From positions 1-8,287 of the forward strand of contig JAHJDU010000632.1 in NCBI GenBank assembly GCA_018812385.1: DNA of 8,287 nucleotides, read 5' to 3'. The translations under genes were made by a program, and so were the position numbers. Numbering within the stretch: position 1 is the first letter of the stretch; the number at the start of each line of letters is the position of its first letter. Positions 1 through 5,811 of this stretch are shown here, one piece after another. This stretch comes from Pseudomonadota bacterium (GTDB lineage: Bacteria > Desulfobacterota > Desulfobacteria > Desulfobacterales > Desulfobacteraceae). The notes under the pieces were generated by a model. The model did not search any database. It worked only from the letters and a program-made list of their open reading frames with translations, and was not told where the DNA came from.

Positions 1-53
1 ATATTCATCTTTATTGGTCTTTTAATGAATATCCATTTAGAAATTTTTTTCAT
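1..53 (-). CDS. 5' end of an unrecognised ORF running off the left edge
   Basis: Only about 17 codons are visible, beginning MKKISKWIFIKRPIKMN. The start is supported by a good Shine-Dalgarno sequence (GGAGG, about 5 bases upstream of the ATG). The ATG also overlaps, as ATGA, the TGA of a short upstream reading frame. The peptide is basic and matches no family I recognise. It lies downstream of a ribbon-helix-helix remnant, so a toxin or other small accessory protein would fit, but that is guesswork. It could also be part of the surrounding gene debris. Confidence 0.3.
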   Translation of the reverse strand, partial: MKKISKWIFIKRPIKMN

Positions 54-105
54 TGTACCCTCCATAAAGTTTCATCTCCAAATTCCATCTTAAAAGGCCA
101 TTGCC

Positions 106-198
106 CTATCTCTCAAAAAGTTTGACTTTGTTGAGAATTGTAGCAGCCTTAATTATCTGATAAATTGAATCATCAACTCTCATTGTTAATGTTTTCAT
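106..198 (-). pseudogene. Truncated ribbon-helix-helix antitoxin-like gene
   Basis: This 30-codon ORF starts MKTLTMRVDDSIYQIIKAA, which matches the usual N-terminus of small ribbon-helix-helix (RHH) antitoxin/repressor proteins: a beta strand that binds operator DNA, then the first helix. Family members normally run to about 70-90 residues and continue with a segment like R-x-I-S-N-F-I-E. Here the sequence diverges after about residue 19 and stops at TAG. A 2-base change within the GAGAGA just before the stop would extend the frame about 20 codons to a TGA overlapping the next ATG, so a frameshift is possible. The region ahead of the ATG is a run of ten G on this strand. I infer a decayed antitoxin with no intact partner in view. 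Confidence 0.5.
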
Positions 199-205
199 AA
201 TATTA

Positions 206-215
206 CCCCCCCCCC
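206..215. repeat. Ten-base homopolymer (C on +, G on -)
   Basis: Ten consecutive C on the plus strand read as G10 on the minus strand, 7 bases upstream of the RHH-like ATG, where its Shine-Dalgarno sequence should be. Tracts of this length are prone to slippage, so the length may vary between cells. Whether that matters is doubtful because the downstream gene looks truncated. Confidence 0.85.
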
Positions 216-223
216 TCTGAATA

Positions 224-295
224 TTAATTGTCTAAAAGATATTCAATTTTATTCAATTTATCAATATTCTCTTCTGCTTTCATTGAACGATTCAT
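224..295 (-). pseudogene. C-terminal scrap of an unidentified small ORF
   Basis: From an ATG at 295 the frame reads MNRSMKAEENIDKLNKIEYL and three more residues, then TAA at 224, just ahead of the G tract and the RHH-like start. The peptide is charged and helical-looking and matches no family I can name. The open frame continues upstream only a short way towards repeat copy A (315), so this may be the tail of a gene whose front was lost at the repeat edge. It may equally be a chance ORF. Confidence 0.25.
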
Positions 296-314
296 GGCCA
301 CAGGAGAGCAAAGT

Positions 315-470
315 GTCGATATTGCCAATATTGGTATTTCCGACAATTTCTGATGCACTGTTTTGGGTTAATGGATTAATGGATATTGAGTTAATGGATT
401 GTCAGGCTTGCCTTGTTCAAAGGTCTTCTGCTATTTGCCGAATATGCCAATACTGGCATTTTCGGCAAAT
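315..470. repeat. 156-bp interspersed repeat, copy A
   Basis: This aligns base for base, without indels, to 1213-1368, with 16 differences by my count (about 90% identity). It opens with an imperfect 30-base palindrome (315-344; arms GTCG and CGAC around CCAATATTGG) and closes with a 17-bp-stem hairpin (433-470). The two end palindromes resemble each other (TGCCAATAYTGGYATTTYCG). The middle contains repeats of TTAATGGA. The element carries no transposase and no convincing ORF. It could be a MITE, a REP/BIME-like element or a structured RNA. Its orientation is the same as copy B. Confidence 0.85.
433..470. repeat. Hairpin at the end of repeat copy A
   Basis: The left arm is ATTTGCCGAATATGCCA (433-449), the loop ATAC, and the right arm TGGCATTTTCGGCAAAT (454-470). 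Sixteen of 17 positions pair. No T run follows on either strand, so it does not look like a standard intrinsic terminator. Confidence 0.85.
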
Positions 471-748
471 GATAGGAAAAAGAGCTTTGATTTATTTATT
501 GAGAGGTTAAGTGTAAAACCAAACAAGACTATTGACACGTACATATAATACAGGTAATCCGTGAAGAATTGGATCGGGTTGCTCATCATTGATCTTTTAT
601 CTTCCTGTCTGCTTTTCATCTGTACTTTTTTCGACCTCCCATTTATGCGAGGACATCTCTATCTGGGGGCACAAAGGTTGAGTTGAGCGGTTGCGGGGCT
701 TACACAAACATTGGTAAGTGCAGGGCCTTTCGAAAAGCTAAAGATTTT
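471..748. other. Intergenic stretch with no supportable gene
   Basis: This AT-rich DNA lies between repeat copy A and the antitoxin remnant. On the plus strand a GTG at 561 opens a 41-codon hydrophobic frame ending at 686, but it has no clear ribosome binding site and no recognisable similarity. I found no tRNA-like fold, terminator or promoter that I would defend. The part from about 640 to 748 is less AT-rich than its surroundings and may come from another insertion or rearrangement. Confidence 0.5.
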
Positions 749-847
749 TTAAACGCCTCGGCGCTTAATAATAACATCTTCAAATCGGGCAATGTCGAGA
801 ACCATAGAAAATTTTTGACGGGCTTCTGAATATGTATAGACTTTCAT
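749..847 (-). pseudogene. Truncated Phd/YefM-like antitoxin
   Basis: This 32-residue ORF begins MKVYTYSEARQKFSMVLD and continues to ...EDVIIKRRGV, then TAA. The pattern (beta strand, S-E-A-R-x-x-F/L, L-D-x-A, then V-I-I-K-R-R-G) is the DNA-binding N-terminal half of the Phd/YefM antitoxin family. Members usually run to 70-90 residues with a toxin-binding C-terminal tail, which is absent here. The start is firm: GGAGGT lies 6 bases upstream, and the ATG overlaps the PIN gene's stop as TGATG, so the two were once translationally coupled. The toxin gene is first and the antitoxin second, the reverse of the common order. The frame breaks at an A-rich run, so either a frameshift or a replaced 3' end could explain the loss. 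Confidence 0.6.
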
Positions 848-1206
848 CAGGTTACCTCCATAATATGAATCCCTAAACTCTGAGCGACTTCATTCATCCG
901 TCGGTCAAGAGTAATTAATGGGCTGTGTAAAGAAATGGCACACACTAAAAAATATGCATCATATGCATAGATATTAAATTGAGATGCTATTTTCAGTGCT
1001 TCACGAATATCAACGTTACGCAAATCAACAGGTATTTGCTGTGTAGCATCCCAAACAGATAGCAGTTTATCAGGCTCAAGCCTACGTCTTTTAAGCATTG
1101 CTGATAAAGCATTTCCAATCTCAAAGGGTAATATATCCGGTGCAACTAAATCATGGCCTAAAGTAAGTCTGACAATTTTGATCGCTTTGTGGTAAAATAA
1201 TTTTAA
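847..1206 (-). pseudogene. PIN-domain (VapC-like) toxin lacking its N-terminus
   Basis: The frame is open from 1206 (after an in-frame TAA at 1207-1209) to TGA at 847, about 119 codons. PIN-family signatures are clear: the conserved APDILPFEIGNAL segment (Glu codon at 1120-1122), YAYDAYFLVCA (Asp at 958-960) and LITLDRRM (Asp at 904-906), ending GIHIMEV. In active VapC toxins these acidic residues bind metal for RNA cleavage. Missing is the front of about 25-35 residues with the first catalytic Asp (V-x-D-x-S), along with any plausible start. The internal ATG at 1098 would omit the conserved Glu as well. The break lies within 7 bases of repeat copy B (1213). I infer a toxin gene inactivated by insertion or recombination at the repeat. 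The DNA on the far side of the repeat does not encode the missing N-terminus. Confidence 0.65.
854..859 (-). promoter_or_regulatory. Strong ribosome binding site of the antitoxin remnant
   Basis: GGAGGT on the minus strand sits 6 bases before the ATG at 847 and inside the last codons of the PIN gene. It fixes the antitoxin start and shows that the remnant derives from a real gene. Confidence 0.6.
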
Positions 1207-1212
1207 TTAATT

Positions 1213-1368
1213 ATCGATATTGCAAATATTGGCATTTCCGATAATTTCTGATGCACGGTTCTGGGTTAATGGATTAATGGATATTGGGTTAATGGATTAT
1301 CAGATTTGTCTTGTTCAAAGGTCTTCTGCTATTTGGCGGAAATGCCAATACTGGCATTTCCGCCAAAT
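1213..1368. repeat. 156-bp interspersed repeat, copy B
   Basis: Second copy of the element at 315-470, same orientation and same length. Its opening palindrome (1213-1242) has ATCG/CGAT ends where copy A has GTCG/CGAC, so the outer pair changed on both sides. Its closing hairpin is perfect. It is flanked by TTAATTAATT on the left and GATAAAAAAGCG on the right, and I see no target-site duplication. The left edge abuts the broken PIN gene. The right edge is 74 bases from the stop of the NHL-repeat gene, which is transcribed towards it. Confidence 0.85.
1331..1368. repeat. Perfect 17-bp-stem hairpin at the end of repeat copy B
   Basis: The arms ATTTGGCGGAAATGCCA (1331-1347) and TGGCATTTCCGCCAAAT (1352-1368) are exact reverse complements around the loop ATAC. 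The hairpin lies about 75 bases past the end of the pilus operon and could stop or protect its transcript. There is no downstream T run, so intrinsic termination is not shown. Confidence 0.9.
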
Positions 1369-1442
1369 GATAAAAAAGCGATGTCCGAACCAGGCCCAAA
1401 CTCTTTGCCATCCTGTCCCAAGGGGTATGCGCATTCGGCCGC
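1369..1442. other. Short spacer downstream of the operon
   Basis: These 74 bases separate repeat copy B from the stop codon of the NHL-repeat gene. The region is more GC-rich than the DNA to its left. I see no gene, no second hairpin and no U-rich terminator, so the 3' end of the operon transcript is not defined by the sequence. Confidence 0.5.
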
Positions 1443-3827
1443 TTAAAGCCCGTAAACAGTCTTTAGCAAAAGAACTTTAATTTTATGATTCCCCGAGTCA
1501 CTGATGTATATCCTTTTGTTTCCATAGGAGGAGGATGCCATGGTTATACCGCCCGGATCTTTTAATGTTATATCCACAGCCGGCAAGTCCGTGCCATCTC
1601 CGGAAGCCCCTGTACCGACAAGTGTATAGATCTTCCTAACTGGATCATTCACCGTTGGGGCATTCACCACCCGGATCCTTTTAGAGTCCAGGTCCACAAT
1701 AAAAATATTTTGGTTATGATCCACAAAGACATCCACAGGAGCTTTTAGTGTGGCAAGGGTCGCCAGATTACCGTCCCCAGTATCGCCTGAACTCCCCGTG
1801 CCGACCACAGTTGATATGTTCCCGGAAGTATCCACCATCCGTATTTTATGATTATTTGTGTCTGCGATATAAAAGATGCCGGACGTATCCCTAAAAATGC
1901 CATAGGGTTTGTTGAGCTTCGCTGACGTTGCCGCTCCCCCATCTCCGGTATTCCCGGCATCACCCGTGCCGGCCACCGTCCATATGTTCCCAGATGTATC
2001 CACCCGCCGGATTTTATGATTCTTTGTATCTGCGATATAAAGATTGCCTGAAGCATCCTTAAATATTCCTCTGGGTTCATTCAGTTCGACAGCCGTTGCC
2101 AGATCCCCCTCGTTGCCGGCATGTCCTGCTACTCCAGTGCCGGCAAACGTCCATATGTTCCCGGATGTATCCACCCGCCGGATTTTATGATTCTTTGTGT
2201 CTGCAATATAAAGATTGCCGGATGAATCCTTGAATATCCCTCGGGGTTCATTCAATTCGACAGCCGTTGCCAGATCCCCTTCATTGCCGACATTCCCCGG
2301 TTCTCCCGTACCTGCAACGGTTGATATGTTCCCGGAGGTATCCACCATCCTAATTCTATGATGCATGGTATCTGCGATATAAAGATTTTCTGAAGCATCC
2401 TTGAATATACCATTGGGTTCGTCCAGTCTGGCAAGCAGTGCCGCTCCCCCGTCACCGTCACCAATACCGCCGATAAAGGTTGAGATATCCCCGAAATCCA
2501 CCCGCCGGATTTTATGATTTCGTGTGTCTGCGATATAAAGGTCATTTGAAGCGTCTTTTAAAATACCTCTGGGTTCGTTAAGTTTGGCAAGGGTTGCAGG
2601 GGCCCCGTCTCCTGAATCCCCGGCATCACCCGTGCCGGCAACCGTGGATATTACATTATAGTTGGTAACCTGCCGAATCGCGTGATTCTTTGTGTCTGCA
2701 ATAAAAAGGTACTCTGATGAATCAAAATAAATATCACTGGGTTCATTGAGATTGGCATCGACTGCAGGACCCCCGTCTCCGGAATACCCCCCAACCCCCG
2801 TTCCCGCAGCTGTGTATATCTTTGAGTTAACAAACTTAAAAGCGCGGATTCTGTGATTTTTCGAATCTGCAATATACAGATACAGAATACCTATATAGAT
2901 GCCAAGGGGTTCGTTGAGCTGGGCATTGATTGCAGGATCGTTGTCCCCTGAATACCCGGCAGCACCCGTGCCGGCAACCGTGGATATATTCCCGGATGCA
3001 TCCACCATCCGAATTTTGTGATTCTTTGTGTCTGCAATATACAAATTAAAACCCTTGGCTATACTGCTGGGTTCATTCAGCCGGGCAAGGGTTGCAGGCC
3101 CCCCGTCTCCTGAATCCCCGGCAGTACCCGTGCCGGCAAAGGTTGATATATTCCCGGATGCATCCACCTTCCGGATTTTGTGATTCTTTGCATCAGCAAT
3201 ATAGACACTACCTGTACTGGACTTATAAACATCACGAGGTTCGTTGAGCCGGGCAAGGGTTGCAAGGCCACCGTCTCCTGAATTCCCGGCAGCACCCGTA
3301 CCGGCAAAGGTTGTTATATCCCCGGATACATCCACTCTATAGATTTTGTGACGCTTTGCATCGGCGATAAACAGATTGCCTGAAGAATCCTTATACATTC
3401 CCCGGGGGTCTTCTATCTCAATGTCGATGCCAACCAGTTTTTTAGCATAATATCGAAAAGATCGTTGAAGGGATTGGGATGCGCCTTTGGGAGTCACCTG
3501 AATAGTGACGGCATCGTCGAAATCGGAAGGATAATTGAAGGGAGCAGTGTTTGCATTGCGGGCAATGCGGGTGTAGGTGGTGCCGTTAAAGGTGTAATCT
3601 TCCCCGGCCACAACCGTGCGCCAGAAAAGATTGTCTGTCAGTTTCCAGACAGATTGTTCGATAATAGCATTAAGATCATAGCCTGTCTGGACAGAATCGA
3701 TCTGGTTGGATGCCATCCGAATCTGGGTTACGGAATAATAATTGATGGAGAATATGCTGACGGCCATCAGCAGCATGATGAAAATGATACTGATGAGGAG
3801 AAAACCTTTCTGGTTCTTAAGCATCAC
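1443..3827 (-). CDS. PilX/GspK-like minor pilin stalk fused to a 12-repeat NHL beta-propeller protein
   Basis: 794 residues. Residues 4-8 (KNQKG) precede the 20-odd residue hydrophobic helix F-L-L-I-S-I-I-F-I, a type III prepilin leader with cleavage expected between Gly8 and Phe9. Position +5 is Ser instead of Glu, as in the PilX/GspK/MshP group of tip-type minor pilins. Residues 40-135 form a small pilin-like head with an amphipathic helix. From residue 140 come twelve NHL units of mostly 52-61 residues, each with a core like LYIADTKNHKIRMVD followed by a G-T-G-x-x-G-x-S-G-D-G-G loop. Twelve units fit two six-bladed propellers. The start is GTG at 3827 or, more likely, ATG at 3824, with a weak GGGG upstream. 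The gene begins 12 bases after the secretin gene and ends the operon. I infer a pilus-tip or surface-displayed binding module; the ligand is unknown. The fusion reading is strong, the role speculative. Confidence 0.85.
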   Translation of the reverse strand: MMLKNQKGFLLISIIFIMLLMAVSIFSINYYSVTQIRMASNQIDSVQTGYDLNAIIEQSVWKLTDNLFWRTVVAGEDYTFNGTTYTRIARNANTAPFNYPSDFDDAVTIQVTPKGASQSLQRSFRYYAKKLVGIDIEIEDPRGMYKDSSGNLFIADAKRHKIYRVDVSGDITTFAGTGAAGNSGDGGLATLARLNEPRDVYKSSTGSVYIADAKNHKIRKVDASGNISTFAGTGTAGDSGDGGPATLARLNEPSSIAKGFNLYIADTKNHKIRMVDASGNISTVAGTGAAGYSGDNDPAINAQLNEPLGIYIGILYLYIADSKNHRIRAFKFVNSKIYTAAGTGVGGYSGDGGPAVDANLNEPSDIYFDSSEYLFIADTKNHAIRQVTNYNVISTVAGTGDAGDSGDGAPATLAKLNEPRGILKDASNDLYIADTRNHKIRRVDFGDISTFIGGIGDGDGGAALLARLDEPNGIFKDASENLYIADTMHHRIRMVDTSGNISTVAGTGEPGNVGNEGDLATAVELNEPRGIFKDSSGNLYIADTKNHKIRRVDTSGNIWTFAGTGVAGHAGNEGDLATAVELNEPRGIFKDASGNLYIADTKNHKIRRVDTSGNIWTVAGTGDAGNTGDGGAATSAKLNKPYGIFRDTSGIFYIADTNNHKIRMVDTSGNISTVVGTGSSGDTGDGNLATLATLKAPVDVFVDHNQNIFIVDLDSKRIRVVNAPTVNDPVRKIYTLVGTGASGDGTDLPAVDITLKDPGGITMASSSYGNKRIYISDSGNHKIKVLLLKTVYGL
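1446..3410 (-). repeat. Array of twelve NHL-coding repeats
   Basis: In-frame direct repeats of mostly 162-171 bp encode residues 140-794. Unit boundaries fall at residues 140, 196, 252, 306, 362, 418, 470, 527, 584, 640, 696 and 757. Unit 6 is the shortest full unit (52 residues), unit 11 the longest (61), and unit 12 lacks the linker loop. Units 3-6 and 11-12 have diverged most; units 7-10 are the most alike. Confidence 0.85.
1947..2288 (-). repeat. Recent 171-bp tandem duplication inside the NHL array
   Basis: The segments 2118-2288 and 1947-2117 encode residues 514-570 and 571-627. Both begin GNEGDLATAVELNEPRGIF and are nearly identical in protein. Over the first ~130 bases in coding sense I count about 12 differences; the rest has diverged more. 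This points to unit gain by recombination. Confidence 0.75.
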
Positions 3828-3839
3828 GCCCCAAAAAGA

Positions 3840-5162
3840 CTATGGTTTTGGAGAAGGCGGCAGATTGTTTCTGATGATTTTTGCCGTGATCAGAATCACC
3901 AGCTCTTTTTTTTCTTTAATATCCTCTGTCCGGCTGAACAAGTAACTCAGGATGGGAAGATCACCCAGGATGGGAATGCCATATTTTCTTTTTGTATCTG
4001 TACTTTCTATCAATCCTGCAATAAAAACTGTTTCTCCATCCTTTGTCAAAAGCCATGTGGCAACAGCCGTGGAGGTAACCACGGGAGTTCCGGAACTAAC
4101 GTTGGCTGAATTGATGGCCGGCTTGACATTGAGCAGAATATTCTCCTGGTCATCAATATAGGGGGTAATTTCAAGAATGGTGCCAGTATCGATAAATTCA
4201 ACGCTTTCAGTGGTGACCCCATCAATTGTGGTGTTGACCTTATACCCCTGCTGGCCGCCCACCATAACCTTTGCCTCTTTGCCGTGGATGGCAAGGACTT
4301 TAGGGGTGGCCACAGTATCAACATCTGTTTTGGATTTTAAGGCATCAATGGCCAGGGCAATCTGGCTTGTGCTTCCTATACCGGCAACAAAATTGGCAAA
4401 AGTGCCGCGTGATCCTGATGCCGGAGATGTACTTGGGCCGGTGACAAACTCAGTACCTGAGGTTGTGCCGGGCAGTACAGCAGTGCTCAGTCCGCTGGTC
4501 TGGATAATACCGTCTGTCATGATGGCTTTCCAGTCCACGCCAAAGGTCATATCATCATTCAGGGTCACCTTGAGAATTTTTGCTTCAATCAAGACCTGTT
4601 TGGGGACAGCATCCATAAAAGACAGGATCTTTTCAATTTTTTTAATATTATCCAGGGTATCATTGACAACAATGGTTTTGGTGGACGCATGGACCTCTAC
4701 GGGATTTAAGCCGGGAACGGCATCCAGGGTTGCTTTTGCAGTGGCAACATCAACAAAGCTGGCATTAAATACCTTCATCTGTGTTTCAACAGGCACGGGC
4801 ACAGGGGTTTTTTCTTTTTCCGTTGCCTTGTAAATATAGTACAGGCCTTCGGCTTTTTTGTAGTCAAACCCTCCGGCCATGGCAATTGTGGACATGGCAT
4901 CTTCAAGGGTAAGCCCGAACAGATGCAGGGTAATGGTGCCCTGAATATCGCGGCTCATGACAATATTGAGTTTAAATTCCATGGCAAGGGCAGAAAACGC
5001 ATGTCTGATATCCATATCCCGGTAATTCAGCGTAATCAGCTGTTCATTTATCGGTTTTATCTGCCGGCCCGGCCCAGGTGCTTTTTCTTTGGCAAAGGCC
5101 GGGCCGGTAAAGACGATAACCAGTAAAACAAAGAAAAGGGATAAAAATAGTTTTTTATTCAT
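3840..5162 (-). CDS. pilQ: Short secretin (PilQ/GspD family outer-membrane pore)
   Basis: 440 residues. A Sec signal peptide (residues 1-24, cleavage after AFA) has no lipobox cysteine. An STN domain follows at about 42-112, then a single secretin N-type domain at about 128-187, and the secretin barrel domain at about 188-430. The barrel domain carries the family signature IPILGDLPILSYLFS near residues 396-410, followed by E-L-V-I-L-I-T. Classical PilQ proteins are about 700 residues with AMIN domains; none is present here, so the protein is closer in size to minimal or MSHA-type secretins. It would multimerise in the outer membrane as the gate for the pilus or pseudopilus. The ATG overlaps the previous gene by 8 bases, with GGAG 10 bases upstream. 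The symbol rests on the pilMNO context; gspD or mshL would also be defensible. Confidence 0.9.
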   Translation of the reverse strand: MNKKLFLSLFFVLLVIVFTGPAFAKEKAPGPGRQIKPINEQLITLNYRDMDIRHAFSALAMEFKLNIVMSRDIQGTITLHLFGLTLEDAMSTIAMAGGFDYKKAEGLYYIYKATEKEKTPVPVPVETQMKVFNASFVDVATAKATLDAVPGLNPVEVHASTKTIVVNDTLDNIKKIEKILSFMDAVPKQVLIEAKILKVTLNDDMTFGVDWKAIMTDGIIQTSGLSTAVLPGTTSGTEFVTGPSTSPASGSRGTFANFVAGIGSTSQIALAIDALKSKTDVDTVATPKVLAIHGKEAKVMVGGQQGYKVNTTIDGVTTESVEFIDTGTILEITPYIDDQENILLNVKPAINSANVSSGTPVVTSTAVATWLLTKDGETVFIAGLIESTDTKRKYGIPILGDLPILSYLFSRTEDIKEKKELVILITAKIIRNNLPPSPKP

Positions 5163-5784
5163 ACGTCATAATCTCCAGTATTATCATGCCGCGTCCAGTG
5201 TCGATGAAGACCTGCTGTTCGGAAATGGATGCGACTTTATATCCATTGACACTGTCCCCCACATGGATGAATTCATCATTAATGATGGCGACAGCGCTTT
5301 TGCTGCTGAGGATGGATCCTTTAAAATCAAGGTTCTGGCTGATGCTGCTTTTTTCCTGCTCAGACAGGGGCAGTGGTTCCATTATCTTGACAATCTTTTT
5401 TGCTGCATCAGATATGGGAGGTTCCATTATTTTGACAAGCTTTTTTACTGCATCAGATATGGGCGTTTCATTTTCCTTTTTTGGAACGGGTTTAACGCTG
5501 TCAGGCGACTCAAATATATTGGGGATGATTGATTTAAACGGCTGGACAGAAAAGGCAATATTTCCGGCAGGATCAGACCCGGAAACCGGAATAGTGACAG
5601 TCTCTGTCTGCGTTGGTGCAGTCCTTTGAGGCAGAACAGCCGTAGCTGTTGGGGGTTGGATTTTTAATGCAGTCTTCCCGGAATTTTTTTTTGTCTTAAA
5701 AAAAGTATTGTAGAACATGAAAAGGAAAACAATGGCTATCAATACCAGAGCAATGGTTTTTATGGTCTTTTTCTTATCTGTCAT
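5155..5784 (-). CDS. Membrane-anchored PilP/GspC-like periplasmic connector
   Basis: 209 residues. A short basic cytoplasmic tail is followed by one membrane segment (about 8-29), a Thr/Pro-rich linker (about 40-70), a tandem 15-residue repeat (108-137), and a small C-terminal beta domain. That domain has F-K-G-S-I-L, A-I-I-N-D, H-V-G-D-S-V-N-G-Y-K-V and V-F-I-D-T, the pattern of the GspC homology region and of PilP/GspB-type domains that dock to secretin N-domains. Classical PilP is a lipoprotein; this protein has no lipobox cysteine and is anchored by a helix, as GspC is. A good AAAGGAG lies 4 bases before the ATG. It sits between pilO and the secretin gene, the position of pilP. I infer that it links the PilN/PilO complex to the secretin. 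Confidence 0.7.
   Translation of the reverse strand: MTDKKKTIKTIALVLIAIVFLFMFYNTFFKTKKNSGKTALKIQPPTATAVLPQRTAPTQTETVTIPVSGSDPAGNIAFSVQPFKSIIPNIFESPDSVKPVPKKENETPISDAVKKLVKIMEPPISDAAKKIVKIMEPLPLSEQEKSSISQNLDFKGSILSSKSAVAIINDEFIHVGDSVNGYKVASISEQQVFIDTGRGMIILEIMTYE
5374..5463 (-). repeat. 45-bp tandem duplication within the PilP/GspC-like gene
   Basis: Two adjacent 45-base units encode PISDAVKKLVKIMEP and PISDAAKKIVKIMEP (residues 108-122 and 123-137), with only 4 base differences between them. The duplication is in frame, lies in the linker ahead of the C-terminal domain, and looks recent. Confidence 0.85.
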
Positions 5785-5811
5785 GAAGCTCCTTTGTATC
5801 CCCTTTTTCCA

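Noticed and set aside
283..510. Plus-strand ORF over repeat copy A, similar to one at 1220-1480
   Set aside because: The two predicted proteins resemble each other only because both lie over the 156-bp repeat. Differences follow hairpin pairing rather than codon position, and no ribosome site is evident.
532..549. TTGACA and TATAAT on the plus strand, resembling a sigma-70 promoter
   Set aside because: The boxes are only 6 bases apart instead of about 17, no -35 box lies at the right distance from TATAAT, and no supported gene follows.
431..619. 62-codon minus-strand ORF with a hydrophobic stretch
   Set aside because: It runs into the hairpin of repeat copy A, lacks a convincing ribosome site and resembles no family.
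847..1098. Treating the ATG at 1098 as the true start of the PIN protein
   Set aside because: The conserved APDILPFEIGN segment lies upstream in the same frame, so the homology extends past this ATG and the gene is truncated rather than short.
1331..1368. Perfect hairpin as an intrinsic terminator for the pilus operon
   Set aside because: No T-rich run follows the stem on either strand (on the minus strand the T run precedes it), and the same hairpin recurs in copy A as part of the repeat. A role in transcript ending remains possible but unproven.
1446..3410. Regular repeats as a CRISPR array or non-coding satellite
   Set aside because: The repeats are 52-61 codons long, stay in frame and encode a clear NHL motif with drifted synonymous sites.
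3465..4833. Long plus-strand ORFs opposite the secretin and NHL genes
   Set aside because: They are antisense shadows; the minus-strand frames carry signal peptide, domain signatures and ordered overlaps.
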